Notes: a model not told the origin generated them from the sequence alone. Numbered from the stretch's first letter, positions 23,901 through 38,021 are shown. The stretch: 64,000 nt of DNA from Asterochloris sp. CNOR1 (GCA_963969365.1 OZ017748.1:2539001-2603000); one strand, 5' to 3'. Made by a program: numbers and translations.

Positions 23901-26900
23901 ACCTGCAAGCCTTTCACAGCTGCTCTGGTCTGGGCGATCCAGCTGATGCTGACATGCTGCAGTCGATGCCATCCGCAAACAGCTCGCCCTGCTGACCTGC
24001 AGTCCATGCTGCCATGCTGCACAGTCTACATGGCTACAGAAAGCAGTCAACCTCATCAAACACTGCCAGCCCTGATCACCTGAAAGACCTTGCTCAGATC
24101 TCGCAGGCTGAAGGTGTAGTGGCTCTTGGCAGGGGTCGGCAGCAGCTCTGTGCTGATGCGATTGTAGGTCTCGATGCTGCCGTTCACGATGGGGCCGCAG
24201 ACAGTCTTGAAGTCAGGCGGGAAGTCCCCAAGGAAGCCAGCAAGAATGGCAGTGAAGATGGTCTTTATGGCGGCATCTGAGGGTGGTGGGATGCACAGCT
24301 GGGTGAAGTGCCGCACAAAGCGTGAGGAGATTGGCTGCCGGCCTCCCCCTGGTGGCGCACAGGCAGCCACCAGCATGGTGTCCTCGATGTCCTTCCAGAA
24401 CAGCTTATCCCTGTCATAAAATCCCTGCAGCAGGGCGTCCTGGCATCTCATGGGCCGGCTCAAACATGCAGCAGGAGGCTGCTCAAGCTGGCAGGCTGGC
24501 CGCGCCAGGCTCAATCTTTCGCCACAGCCAAGCTGTGTGCTGACAGGCAACCTTGCCCAGCACGTTGTTTCGGCGTACGCAAGGACGCCAAAGCTTCCAT
24601 AAAGGCAGGACACAGCACATACGCTCAAGCAGTATGTTCAGCTCCTGCTTGCCTTGTAGTCCTGAAACTGCCTGAGCAGCTCCACGGGCGGCTGAGCGCC
24701 AAAGGTCTCGCGGGCGGGCATGTTCACGTCGTCCACAAAGAACACTATGCGCTTGCCAGGAGGCGCTCCCAGCTTGGTCTTGCGCTTCTTGTCAAGTCTG
24801 CCTTCGATCAGAAGCTGCAGCAGGCAAAAACTGGAGGCTGCGGTCGACTCCTTGGCAGGTGCATGACACAGGCTACCTGAAGACAGATTGCAGCAAGCAG
24901 GAGGCTTTGCATTGCCTGGCCCTACATTGAGCAGTGGACGGCAGGCAGCATCTGGCAAGAGAGCGGGCACCACAAGCAACAGCAGCGCTGCCCCAAGTCA
25001 GCCACCTTGAGTGCAGGCAGGCGGCAGCTCGACCACGCGCACCTGTGTGTCCAGGGAGGTTGTCTGCGCGCTGAAGTTGATGGTGTACGGCAGCAGGCCC
25101 TTGCTGGTGCACAGATGCTCCAATGCATCGATTGTGATCACACTCTTGCCTACCCCAGTCGTCCCGGTGAACAGCACTGACCTGCCCACGTCCAGACACG
25201 CCTGCAGTGCAGCATGGCAAACCTGAGACGCCATAGCATACAGCCTCTGCTGTGAGCCTGCACACACCCCCAGGCTTCTGCTCTGCTGCATACTGAGGTA
25301 CCATATACATGAAACAGTGTGCCATCAACCTTATGCCAAGCTCCAAGGAGTGCCCGGGCAGCAGGCAGCCAGCGATGGCGCCCAGCCTGAGATTCTAAGC
25401 AATGGGGAGGTGCCCACCTCCAGCAGGAAGGAATAGCGAACGGTGTCCAGGGTGGGGACCAGCATCCCAAAGTAGGGCTTGCGCTTGTCGTACTGGAAGC
25501 TGGGCATGGAGTCGGACCAGCTGCGCAGGTCTGAGCCGCGGGTGCCCTTCAGGTCCACATAGTAATCAAACACGGTGCCACTGGTTGGGTAGCCAACAGC
25601 ATCTCCAAAGACATCCCTGCAGCAGGCACGGTGCAAGTGATGCCCAGTGTCCAGGAGTGGCCATGTCACTGACAGGCCCTGCATGCGCTGGAAGGCCGCT
25701 GAGTGCGCCTGGCTGCATGGCAGGCGTGCCTGTCCCAGGCTGCCAGCTGCACCTGACATGGGTGTCGAAGGCTGCATGGCAGGTGTGCGCCAGGTTGCCT
25801 CCCAGGGCCCAGGTGTAGGCAAAGGCAAACAGCTTCGTCAGGATGGGCTCCAGCTGGTCTGCCTTTTTGCCAAGGTTGATGCCACGCTCTGGCGCCAGCA
25901 GCGCCTGCACACAGGGAAAACCCAAAGATCTGACCATACTTTCTTTCATCAGGGGCAAGGCAGCTGCTGCCAGTCCAGATGCTGCAGTTGCCTCTGGCAT
26001 GAGAGGTCGCTGACCTCCACCAAGTCAGCTATTTACCTGAAGCAGCTGGGCCAGACTAGTCACAAGCCCCATGTCCACTGAAGTGATGTGCTCCCTTCCC
26101 TCTGAGCGGACAAATGCCAGACCGCTGTCCACATGCTGCTCAAACAAATTCAGCAGGAAAGCCTTGGACTCTGCCTTCAGAGCATCAGGCAGTCTCTGGG
26201 AGGCCCAGCTCTGGATGTAAGACCTGCAGAAGCATTGAAGACCCAAGTCAGGCGCGCACTACAACACTCAGCTCCAGAGCAACACACTGGGCCTCACAGT
26301 GACAGGCACATGACCAAAGCTGATAGGTGAGCTCAGGTGCATGGCCCCACAGCAGCGGCTTTGGCTGCTCACCTCCAGCCCACAGTCTCTGGGGGCACGT
26401 AGACCATACCACATCGCGACACTGTGGCGGGGGAGGCCACAGACAGATCAGACACCTCAAACAACATGCGCATCGTAGCAGCATTGAGCTTCAACCGCTC
26501 CCCATTGGGCAGACAGAGCGTGCAGTTGTCGTCCAGCACCTAGCAGCGACAGGGGATGGGCTCAAAGCTGACACGCTGCCAAGCAATGGGATGCTGCATG
26601 CTACACTTTGGACAGTAGGCACTACAGCATACTGCACAGTCAGGCTGTAAGCAATGGTTTCTCAAGACACAGGTTTCTGGCTGGTGCTCACCGTGTTCAT
26701 GTTCTCAATCCAGATGGCGTCCACGGGGCCATCAAAGACCACCCATTTACGGGCGGGCGTGGTATCTGCCACAGCTGAGCGGATGATGGTGGAAGCCAAG
26801 CCATCCTTCCATTCATTGGTCAGCTGATTGTACTCGCCATACAGCTCCCCCATCTTGACGCACTTGGGGTTGAAGGTGTAGCTATTGGTAGTCTGGAAGA

Positions 26901-29900
26901 CCTCGCTTGGGTGGCGAATGACCTCCCGCATGCGTGTCATGGCGCCCTGCAGTGTGTCCATGCATTTGTGCTGCCCCTTGGCGCGAGGCCTCTGCGAAAG
27001 GCAGCAAGGTCACATTGCACATGGCTTGCAGCAGCAGCTCAACAAGTTCACCTGCAGGGTCTTGTGGACCTCTGACTTGCCGCTGCCTGTGGGGCCCACA
27101 AGCATGACGCCAAATCGTACATTCAGCGTCTCAAACAGCTGCAGGACCTTGGCGACAAACGGCGCTGGGGCCTGCAGGTTCCGTTGCTTCAGCAGCGTCA
27201 GGACTGACTTCTCCAGCTCTGCATGTGACTGCAGCACAGTGCAGAGGGCCACTCGTCAGCAGGACACACTGAGACCAGAGGGTCCCTATCACAGCAAGTT
27301 TTCAAAGGGACTGCTGCAGCTGCAAACCTGCTGCAAGGCCTGGCAGCACAGCTTATGCAAGCCATGACTGTGCCTCACCTGGTAAGGCACCTCCACGCCA
27401 GGGAACAGGTCTGAAATGATGTTCTGGAAGAGCTCCAGGTCAGCAGCCAGGAACTTAGGCACGTTGCTGTCTCGCATGGCGCGGATGAGCACCACATCCT
27501 CTGACAGCTCGGGGTTGGCGCGGCGCAGGCTGCCTGCCATGACCAGCACTGACTTGACAGCGCGCATGCCAAAGTCGTAGTGGTCCTGTTGGCTCAGCTG
27601 CTCGCTGGCCAGCTTGTACAGCTTGACCATCTTGCGGGCAAGGGTCCTGCTGTCCTCAAACCCTGCAGGCAAGCACAGTGCTGGGTGAGACAACCAGCGG
27701 CAAGCTGGGCTGACATTTTTCTGTGACTGCATGCAGGGCAGCTGCCGGCTCATGCGCAGCAGTGTTCCCCCTATTGGTGTCACAGACCAGCCCAAAATGC
27801 TGTGCAGATTGCTGATCACAGCAAGCTAGGCCTTCTATCTGTTGCCAACTGCTGCAGTGCCTGATGTATGTAGCACCAAGCTTGTTGTGCAGGCCAAATG
27901 AGTAATGGTTACCTTCACTGAAGAGCATGACCTCTGCCACCAGGGCATAGTCAGGAATCATCATAGCCATGGGCCTGCATGGCATGACGCTCTCAGCAGC
28001 TGAGTCTGCTAGGTGCATCTGCACATGGCTTCCTGGAACCTGCCTGACCTGAAAAGGGCCTTCAAGTTGTCTGGCAGTTCTGTGCGGCCAGCATAGCCCG
28101 GATTCATTGTGATGAACACACCACATGTTGGGACGAGGCGGATGGTGCGGCCCTCAAAGTTGAACTTTACCAGCTCAGCCTGAATGAGGATACACAACAA
28201 AGTCTGACCCGCCTGGTTGTAGTGCTAGAAGGGTAGCAGCTTCTGGACTGGACATGTGATGCATCAGATTAGAATAGCAGCGCGCTCTGCAGATTTGCCA
28301 CTCACAGCATGAAGAGGAACTCTTAGCTCACTTTGAGGGCATTCTGCAGGGTCAGTAGCTGCTGTGCCACCACAGACAACACTTCGATGTCGATGCGATT
28401 GAACTCATCAAAGCAAGCCCATGCCCCACACTGGGCAAGTCCTGCAGGCAGCAGCTGACATCAGCAGGCAAACTCAGGGCCGCAAGCAGAGGTTCTGGGG
28501 CCAGGCCCCACCTGCAAAGAATTTGCCCATGAACTTGAAGTCCAGGTTCTCTCCACAGTTGAACACCACACAGTTGATGCCAAGGGCCTTGGCCAGGTCC
28601 TGCAGGGCAGAGTTGGCGGCGCTGAACAGGCACCAGAGCGATTGTGCGTCGTCAAGCGTGAGACCAACATGAGCCTGGTGCCACAGCTTGCAGGGGGCTT
28701 GCCTTGGTGGTCTCTGTCTTTCCTGTGCCTGCTGGACCAGCAGGGGCTCCACCAAGCTTCAGGTGCAGCGCCCCTGTCAGCGTCATGTAGCAGCGGTCTG
28801 TCATGGGAGTCACCACAAGCCTTGGCTGGGCGCCCAGGTACTCGTAAGCATACAAGAACCTGCGGAGAGCAGGATCCAGGATGCAGCAGTGCCTGGTGCA
28901 GGCAGCAGCAGCAGCATTGTAGGCCACACCGTCCTGTGGAGCTGAAAAGCATGCTGGCAGTCACCTGGCATTTACTTGTCGGACCACAACATCGTCAGCA
29001 CTGTCGCTCCATGTGTACCGCAGCTGCATCTGCCAGGCGAAGTCGCTCACATCCTGCACATTGCCCCTGCAGTGCGCAGCAGTCTGAGGTAGGTGGCAGC
29101 ATCATGCAGAGTGTTGTGGCCAGTAAGTTGCCAGAGAGACAGCGTGGGGAACCAGCCATGTGCTACCAGAAAGCTGTCATCTGGCGGCATGCAGCCAACT
29201 TACTTGATGAGCGAGTCGACGATGTCTCTGGCATGCACATCAATCGTGATGAGTGCTGCCAGCACACGCCTTGACAGATCAGTGAGGTCACCCCGGACGA
29301 GAGCAGTCAGTGCCTGCAAGGCATCCACCCTGAGCTGAAGTCCTGCCTGCATGGGTTTGCAGGGCCTGGGAGGGTTCATCTCAGGTCATGCAGTCCGACA
29401 AGCATTTGGTGGGGCCATGCACAGCACATCATCTGAAGCTGACATCCCACCTGCAGCTGCCCAACATTGGTCTTCAGGAACTCTGGCAGCGCAGAGCCTG
29501 GGTCTGGCGCCGTGAGGCATTTCTCGACCCCAACGCACCAAAAGATCTGGCTGACAACCAGCACAAGCTGTGCAGGCTGCTGCAGCACCCACTCTGTACG
29601 TGGCGTGGTGGGATAGGACTGGTAGGCAGAGCGTGCCAGTCTGCGCAGACTGGAGATCATATTCTGTTCCACAGAGGTCAGCCAAGCCTCAATGTTGCCG
29701 CGTGCCTGCAGATCACCAGCAGGGCTCGAACTCATCAGCCTCAGCTGCAGCTGTGCATGCGACACCTGGCAGCATAGCCGGTGTGGGCTTGCTGGAGACT
29801 CTGCTGCAAACGACCACTTCAGCTTCATGCTGGAAGACGTGAGACTGTGCGGCTTGACACTTGCTGCAGCCTTTGAGAACAGTGCTTCAGAGTACTGGCC

Positions 29901-32900
29901 ACACCTTCAGGCTCTTGCCCAGGGACACCCGTTCGCCCTCGCCAGACACCATGCCAAGGATGTCGATGGACTTGGCGTCATCTCCAAACTCCAGGCGACG
30001 GATGCCGTCAAAGCACTTGCCCATATGTGGCTGCACCGCCTGTGGGTTCTTGCTCTGCACCGGCGATGATCAAAAGATTGCCTTGGCAGGCCAGCATCTT
30101 GGCCTTGAAGTATATGGGGAGCTCCTGACTCTGCCACAATTACACGTCACTACAGCGTTGGACGTAGTCAAGCCCCACCTGAGCCAGGATCTCAATCAAC
30201 TCCTCGTTGGACAGGAAGTAGAAGCGAGGGAAGGCCATGCGCTTGGTCTCTAGGTAGTCCTCCAGACTCTTAGCAATCTTCTCCAGCACCTCATTGTCCT
30301 TTTGGAAGACCTCCAGCAGGCCTGTGCACAGAGACACAACTCATCAGAGGCTGCTGCCCCAGCAGGCCTGGCTTTGTCCCTGGGCTCTGGGCCAAAGGGC
30401 CTACAGATGGAACAGGCTGCTGCACAGCCTGGACAGCCACAGCGGAGTGAAGGTGGCTGCGGCCATGGAGTCCTGGAATGCCCAGGCCGTGACATGAGTG
30501 TGCAGAGACAAAGCCAGCCCGCTGGTCAGGCCCTGGCCTGTATGGCAGAGAGCCTGAAATGTCTCCATGCACATTCTGCACAGGTGTGCAGGACAGGGCA
30601 TCCCCTGGGTGGCTGAGGGCATACAGTCTCAGGCTGCTGCGCAGGTGTGCAGAGTGTGTGGCCCCGTCACCTGGTTGCCCAAGGGCCTCATGTTCCCACA
30701 TGTGCGAGCTCTTGCACAGGCATGCAGAGGCAGTGGAGCCCACCAGCCACATCCCCACCTGGGGTAGTGACTGCCAGCAGGGCGCTGGGTCTGTCATGGG
30801 TGCGCCGCATGGTCTCCCTGAAGTGCTTGTCAACTTGAGCAAAGGCCTTGCCCTCATGGGGCAGCTGGCGCTGGATGTCAGGCGCCGCAAAGATGCACTC
30901 CAGGTACATCCAGCTCTTCTGGCAGGTCACCCAGGCGTCCAGGGTCTCGCTGAACAGGCGCAGCTGGCGGTCCACGCGCTCCACATCATTCTTGATGCCG
31001 GCCACAAACCTGCAGCAGCAGGGGTCGGCAGCTCACAGAGGACTTGATGAGTCTGCCAATGTGGCGCATGCCAGCCGCAGGCCTGTGCAGCTCCAGCTGA
31101 TACGCTGCATCTGCTGCGCCCTGCTGACCTGAGCGCCAAACAGCCAGACGTTGCGCTCAGCACCAGCCTCAGTCTGGCCCCTACTCCTCCCAGGACTGCA
31201 CGCCAACCTGCCTGTTCCCCCCTTCCGTGCTGGTGAAGCTGTGCTTTCATGGAGGCCAGGTGGTGGACATGCTCAAGCATGTTGCGTTGGATCATGCCTG
31301 ATGTGCAGCAGCCAGACTGCCATCTTTGGCGGCCAGGATGGTGGACCTCGTCAGCATGCTCCCCATTTGCTGACTGGGCTTCTCAGCATGTCTGCAGAGT
31401 CACTCAGCAGGGCCCTCCACTCCCCTCAGGCCCTCACCCCACACCCCTGTTCCCCCAAATGCACAAGTGGTGCCCTCACCTGGAGGCCAGGATGGTGGAC
31501 ATGGTCAGCATGCTGTCCTCCAGCACAGTGACGACCTCCTCCACACCGCCCAGGATGAAGACATCCTTGGTGTCCTTGTAAGAGTGCACAGCGAACTCGA
31601 TGTTGGCCCACTTGCCCGTGACGCGGGCCAGCAGTTCCTCCAGGGCAGCCTCCTGGGTGGCCTCCACGCTCACTGCTGTCAGCTCCTCCACGTGCTCCAC
31701 CACCTGTGAGGAATACAGGTCAGACTCACAGCAAGCTCGAATTGAACCTGGACCGTCCCCGCTGCCGCTTCTCTGCCAGTGGCACCACCTGGGTGTGCGC
31801 AGCCCCATCACAGGCTCCCGGCATGCAGGGCAAGCCTCCAGCCTGGCTCTTCATGACTAGTCAGTGGGGCAGCATGTGGCAGGACAGTAGGCCTCACAGC
31901 TGTTGCGTGAAGCTCACCTTGAGCTCCAGCAGGTCGCCAAAAGTGGGGATAGGCTCGATGTGCACAGGCTGGCGCAGTATGGTGGCAGTCTTGTGCCAGT
32001 GCCTGTCCTTCAGGCTCGGGTTGCGCAACGCTTGCACCACGGGCAGGGCTGCCCGCATCACATCCACGTGATTGCGCAGCTGGGACGACACCTGCACCCA
32101 TGCGGCCCCCAAGGACTCAGCAGGGAGTGCAGCCCTCCACACAGGTCTGGTTTGAGAGCATTGAGAGCTCAGCCTGGGGCACCTCAGAGGCTCCAGTTCA
32201 TGACTTGCTAAGGTCTGAGCCTGTGCCTTGCCTCAGAATGCCAGCGCCAGGATTGGCAGCCTGTGCATGACAGCACTTGAAGCCTGCCTCCGATGTTAAT
32301 GCAGAACTGGTAGCAGCTGGCAGCATTGCAGCTCCATTGACATCTCAGGTCCGGTCTAGGCAGCTTTACGCACCGCATTGGGGGGTAGGCCACGATCCAT
32401 GCGCTGCACAGACTTGTGGAAGTGAGCCACAGCCTCTTCCATGTTTGCAGCATCCAGCTGCATGAATGGGCTGCTGCGCCACTTGCCAGACAGCTCCTCC
32501 CATTCGCGGATGGACACCCACAGCAGCAGGCGCAGCTCCACCTGCAGGAAGCAGAGGCAGTGACTAAGTGCAGGACGGGGCAGGATTACCCTATTAGCAA
32601 GATGCGACGGCCATGGTGTGTGAAGCGCAGCGCCAATGCCCTGCAAGCGTCCAGCCCAGACTTTGTGCATGGGCCAGGGCCAGGCTGACGTTGGGAGCAG
32701 GCAAACACAACCGTGTGTGCAAAAGCCTGACAGAAGGTACTCCAGCAGCCTCACCTCCTCAGCTGCTGCGCCCAGCTCGTCATTGACAGCCTCAGGGACC
32801 TTGAGAAACTTCTGGTGCTTGACGATGCGGGCAGCCTCCGCCTGCTGCTCAGCCACGCGCTGCTGCAGGTCGGTCAGGTACCGTACAACGCTCTCCTGGT

Positions 32901-35900
32901 CGCTGCCCAGGTTGAGCACCGTCTCCGCCTGGGCGGCGTTGCGGATCTCAATCAGGGCTGATTTGATGGCCTCAGCACCTACGTTTGACAAGCAGCCAGT
33001 GCTTGAGCAAACCAGGCACCTTTTGCTGGAGGATGGCAGGCATTTAGCCAGCACACAAATCTTAATGATGCTCCAGCAAGACTTGCACGTCTTGCTGGAG
33101 GCTGGCAGGCATGGGGCTGGCATGTGAAGGATGGCGGTGCGTGGTCAATTACACCATGTCTTGCTGGAGGCTGGCAGGCATGTGGCCAGGTACCCAAAGT
33201 ACAATCAGCCCTGCACCTCTTGCTGAGGCTGGCAGGCATCTGATGTAAAAGACCGAAATTGAGTCAACAGCATGTCACCTGTGGCCAGCTCCATGGCATA
33301 GCTCTGAGCCTGCTCATCCTGTGCAGACTCCACCTCATCGATGGCGTGGCGCATGGTGGTGTAGTCAGGCACCAGCGTGTGAAAGGCGGCCATCTCCAGA
33401 GCGGCCACTGGGAGGGCATACTCTGCCACCAGCTCATAGATGGCCTGAACCTCTGCATAGCTCTCATCAAAGTCGCGCTCATGAGCCTGCACACCACAGA
33501 GACAGGACATGCAGTGGCTGTCTTTCATGTGCAGGCAGGAGTAGAACAACTGATTTTGAGCATGCTGCCAATGCCATTACAGCGGCCCCAGGTGTCTCCT
33601 GCCTGGGCCAGGTCCCTCGTGCGCGATCAAAATCAAACCACTGACCTTGAGGGTGGCCATGAACGACAGCTTCTCCACATACTCCTCCACGGAGGTGGTG
33701 CGCGCAGTCAGCCTGGAGGTGGCATCGTGCACGTGGGCAATGAAGTTGCTGTACAGCAGGGCGGCGCAGCGGGGGAGCAGGGCAGACAGCTCGGCCAGAA
33801 GCTGCGAGGGTGCGGGCAGCAGCGCGGCCTTGAGGTGGGCGCTGTTGACCTGAATCACGCCCACATAATTCTGCATGAGGCAACAGTCTGCCATAGTAAG
33901 CGGGACAGCTGGTGAAGGCACAGAGGTGACCCCCTGATGTTCAGCCCTGCAGATGATGATTCCGTAGAGGCACACTCAGCAGTGAGGGTTGGATGAGGCC
34001 CATCAGGCGAGTCTGTTGCAGTCTGCTGACAACAATCCTGCGCTTCAGCTCTGCTCTTGTAGCTAAGCAAGCTGAGACAGCCCTCTGCGATGCACACAGA
34101 GCTGCTTCTGGCAGCCCACCGTGTCGTTGACAGCATGAATGTCGGCCAGTTGCTTCCTCAGGTCCTCCATCAGGTCATGGAAGTCATGCAGCAGAACGCC
34201 GACTGGTTCCTGCTCCTTCTGCACAGCCCCACCCTGACCTGGCACCGTGCTGGAACTGGCGTCAATGGCTGCAGTCTGCAACTGGCTGTCATTGCCAGGA
34301 GTGGCCTTCCCTGCCGCTGCTGCATCTGCAAGTGGTGCTGCACTTGGGGCCAGCAGGTCCTTGCGCCACTGGGCACAGTACGCTGCCTCCATGGCGGCCA
34401 GGTCAATGGCCTGGTCCCGCTGCAGGACCTCCAGGAAGGGGCCATACGACTGCAGAGGCAGGGGCAGCAGTCAAATGCCATGGGGCACCTCGACAGGACC
34501 AAATGTTGCTGCATGTTGCTGCTGCGGGTGCTGTTGTACCTGTGAGCTGGATGCTTGGCCTGTCCATGCAGGCACTGCTTGCCTTTCAGAGGTACACTGC
34601 GACTGTTCGTGCTCTTGCAGCTGTGATACGCATGCTGCAGTGCTGAGACCTGTGCAGATCAAGCAGATGCTGCACCTGCTTGAACTCCTCTGCCTCAGCA
34701 AAGGCGTGCATCAGCGCCTGCTGCAAAGCTGCCACCAGGTTGCGGTGATCATCGGTGTCCATCAGGTCTGCCAGCGGAGTGGGGCGCTCCAACTGGTCGC
34801 CATCAGTGGTGATCAGGGACGTGATCTCGTCCATGTCCCACAGACGCTTCAAATTTGCCAGCTCCTCCATCCAACTGGCCAGCAGCACCTCCATTGCATG
34901 CTGCAGCGTGCAAGTCAAACCTGGCTGTGTGCCAGCTGCTGCTGCAGCTGCAGCCTCAGGTAGGTGTGCAAGCTCATATGCTGCAGCAGTCAAGGTCATG
35001 CTGGCTGCGCGTAGGCTGGTGCTGCAGCAGAGCTGTGTGCACTGCTGATGCAGGCAGCTGAGCACAGGCCAATGATGCAGACGGCAGCTCAAGGCTGGCT
35101 GCATGTGGGCTGCAGCCTGGCCAGGTTGAGCAACCTGCACCCTGCAACAAGACAGCAACTTCAGCAGACATATGCTGCTCCCTGTATGTTTGCGCACCTT
35201 GAAGTCGCCCACAGAGGGGCTGAACTCCAGAGCCAGCCCCGGCAATGCCAGGAGGATGTCCACCTCAAAGATGCAGCCGGTTGCAGGCTGGCTGCCTGGC
35301 AGCTCCTCATCCCCTGCTTGTCCTGCCTGCCTGAGCTGCTGCGCTGTGGATGCCTCGGACTGCAATGCTCTGTCCTTCTCCTTGGCTTTCGGGTCTGCCA
35401 TCCTCTCCAGAAGGTGCCTGACAGAACTTGTCAGCACCTGAAGGGCATGAAGGGATCACAACTGCCCTCTGTGAAATCAGGTGGGCGATATCTTCAGGAA
35501 TGACAGGAGAGGACCACAGCCTGCAGCTGTCGCATGAGCACTGCACAGCGAAGCTTATGTGAGCAGCCATTGCCCACTTAGGCAGCTGCACTGTGGCAGT
35601 GCAGTCTGTCCGCCAGTTGTGGGCGGCTGCTGGGCAGCAGGCCTGCAGCTGCCTGCAGGAACGCACCTCCTGCAGCGCGTCGCAGACCATGTAGTCTGAC
35701 ATCTTGACATAGGCCTGCAGACGGCGCAGCTCTGTGCGCCGAGCGGCACCTTGCGTATAGCTGAACTCCTGGGCATGCTCGCCCCTCCGAGTGAAGTCGA
35801 ACTTGGAGGTGGTCTCCTGCAGCACCCAGGGGGAGGTGCATGCTGGCAGCGCCGCACAGTAGGCAGTGGCAGGTCAAGCAGATCTTCAACGCAGTCCTGC

Positions 35901-38021
35901 ACATCTGCCAAAGTAGCCAGCACAGCTTACCTGTGCCTTCTGGGTGGAATGCAGCCCGGCCGTGTGTAGTGTGATGTTGCGCCCAGCCGCCTCATGCAGC
36001 GGGGCTAGCGTCTTCTCCGTCTTGGCTAGCACGGATTCCTGCAGGCGCACCATGCAGCTGCAGCATCGCATGTGAAAGCATGAAAAAAAAAGCTTTCCAA
36101 GGTGGGTGTCAGGCAGCACCCGACCAGCAGCTTTCAGCAAGCAGCATCTACCCAGGCGCCTCTCAACGCTCCAGATTGCATCCCAGCTACCTAACCCATA
36201 TGTCCCCACCTGCTTGCTGTGGAACTGCTCCAGACGCTCTGCCAGAGCCGCCAGTGCAGCCTGGCAGGCCTCTGCTGTGGCCTCTGCTGCAGATTCATTG
36301 CAGTCCTCCAGCTCCAGGGCCACCTCCTGCTGCCACGCGTGTTGGGAGGTGAGGAAAGACTGCAGGGTGTATGTCTGGCCAGCCGCGAGGTGCTGCAGCT
36401 GCAGCGTCCCCAGCTTTGAGCACACTGCACGAGTCTCTGCCAGGGGTTTCTGCAGGCACATGAAACGACTGACAACGCAACTCAGGTGGCCTGCTGGGGT
36501 CGGCAGCCGGCGGAAGGCATGAGCAGGAGTGCTACATGGGAACATGCAGCGTCAGAAGACCAAGGCACACAGTACCGACCTGCAGTACCACATTGGCTGT
36601 GAAGAGGAACTTCTCCATTGCAGCCGTGGCACGTGCAATCTTTGTCTGCCTCACATTCTGGTACCAGGACCTGCACAACACAGGTGGTCGCCTATGCAGG
36701 CCCACTCAGATGTAGCAACTGGCTTGAAAACTCCCCAGCATGATGCATGAGCTGCCAACCCTCGCTCATCTAGGAACCGCTGCAGCTCAGTCAGCCAGGC
36801 CATGCTCATCAGCACATCACAGAAAGGGCTACCCCTCCTACTTGAGGTTCTTCCACAGCTTGTACTGCCCAAAGATGTGCAGGCGCTTCAGGCCATTGAA
36901 GAGCAGCATCTCCCGCCCCCACTGCGCTAGGGAGGTAAAGTCGCAGCGCACCACCCCGCAGTGCTGTGTGACGCCTTGGGAGCTCAGGGTATACAGTTCC
37001 TCAGGGTCTGCCTCACCGAAGGGGACCACCTGCACATTGACTGGCAGCTGTGAGCAGGCAGCCCGAGATGCAGAGGGGACCACGCACAGATGGACTGCTT
37101 CGGCGACGCACACGTGATTGCTGAGTGCATGCATAGCCATGGGAAGCAGTGCCACGTGTGCATGCTCAGGCTGCCAGAAGGTGACACCATAAGCCTCAGG
37201 ACAGGCAGTAAGCATGCTGGGTGCCAGAGGGTGGCAGCAAGTGCACCTCCAGATTGTAGGGGTTGTACAACGATGGGTTGCTGATGACGCGGCGGAGGTA
37301 CACAAAATCCTGTGTCTCAGGGTGCTGCCTGAGCTGCTCCAGCAGCCTGCAAGTGCAGGGGCAGTGGTTCACTGGTGAGCACCTGCCAGAACTTGAGCTG
37401 TTGATCACATTGACTTGTCTGGCAGGCAGGTGAGCACGCACTGGCCCCACCTAAGATACGAGGCATTGCCTGACGGCACCTGCATGGGTGAGCCAGCCTG
37501 AACTGACGGCACCGGTCCAATCTCTGCCTTTGGCACGGCTGCCTGTGCATGCGCGTGCACTGCCTGAATCTTGGCAGTGGCTGCCTGATCATGGAGGCTG
37601 TGCCAACGAGGTCTGCCAGTTGGGCTCTGCAGGCAGTCTTTGGTTGTAGGCATCTGCTGATTTGCACCAGATGGGGCAGAATGCAGGAAGGCAGCCTTTG
37701 TCAGCGAACAGTGCAGCAATCACCTTGATTGGACTGACATTCAAGCGTCCGGGCTGCTTGGAAGCCTTGGCTGACACCGGCAATGTCAAATTAAGCTCCT
37801 GCAAGCATAACCAATGGATCAGGCCGATTGAGACCTAGCGCACCGCAGCAAACAATGTCTGGTGCTCTTGCCTGCACAGACGTCTCACTGCCCTTCTGTG
37901 CATGATGCTTTGGTCTAGGGCTGCCAGCGAGGTACAGCTGCTCTTTGAGAGTTTGGCTGGACTCAGCAGGGGGTGGCAAGGTCTGCATGCCCAAGAAAAC
38001 TTCTGCCAGCATGAAGAGCAT
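11964..38021 (-). CDS. DNAH6: Axonemal inner-arm dynein heavy chain, DNAH6 type
   Basis: This is a full-length dynein heavy chain in several dozen exons over 26 kb. The start at 38021 is the first ATG after an in-frame stop. The N-terminal tail includes [20 protein letters not shown] (about 36840-36950), typical of single-headed inner-arm chains. The motor follows in order: AAA1 P-loop [12 protein letters not shown] (28703-28760) with [12 protein letters not shown]2 GPTGSGKS (27070-27112), AAA3 GTTGVGKS (25139-25185), AAA4 GVGGSGKQS (22810-22860), stalk coil 1 and microtubule-binding region (about 20100-21400), coil 2 (about 19170-19990), AAA5-AAA6 and the C-terminal cap ending [13 protein letters not shown]...GVALL. 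DNAH6 is favoured over DNAH1/3/7/12 by [33 protein letters not shown] and [13 protein letters not shown]. The product would power flagellar bending. Intron 1 may be a second GC-AG intron (CAG|gcaaga at 37871), although a GT donor lies 9 bases upstream in the exon. Dynein identity is certain; the DNAH6 subtype is likely. Confidence 0.95.
31251..31514 (-). repeat. Degenerate copies of a dynein exon 3' edge inside the following intron
   Basis: The coding strand at 31482-31514 encodes the end of a dynein exon ([11 protein letters not shown]) just before its splice donor. A 33-bp copy with three mismatches lies at 31328-31360 and a weaker copy with an indel at 31251-31283. Both are inside the intron that follows. 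Neither copy keeps the donor GT. Confidence 0.7.
33021..33239 (-). repeat. Four-copy, 69-bp tandem repeat in a dynein intron
   Basis: A 22-23 base core (plus strand: cttgctggaggctggcagg) recurs at 33021-33043, 33090-33112, 33159-33181 and 33218-33239, with start spacings of 69, 69 and 59 bases. It fills most of an intron of about 295 bases between the exons ending near 33280 and starting near 32984 (minus strand). Two 69-base steps equal 23 codons each, so one minus-strand frame runs open through all four copies (HACQPPAR repeated). Confidence 0.8.

Noticed and set aside
36080-36090. A run of A near 36081 as a retroposon tail
   Set aside because: Only about nine bases inside a dynein intron, with no target-site duplication or element body.
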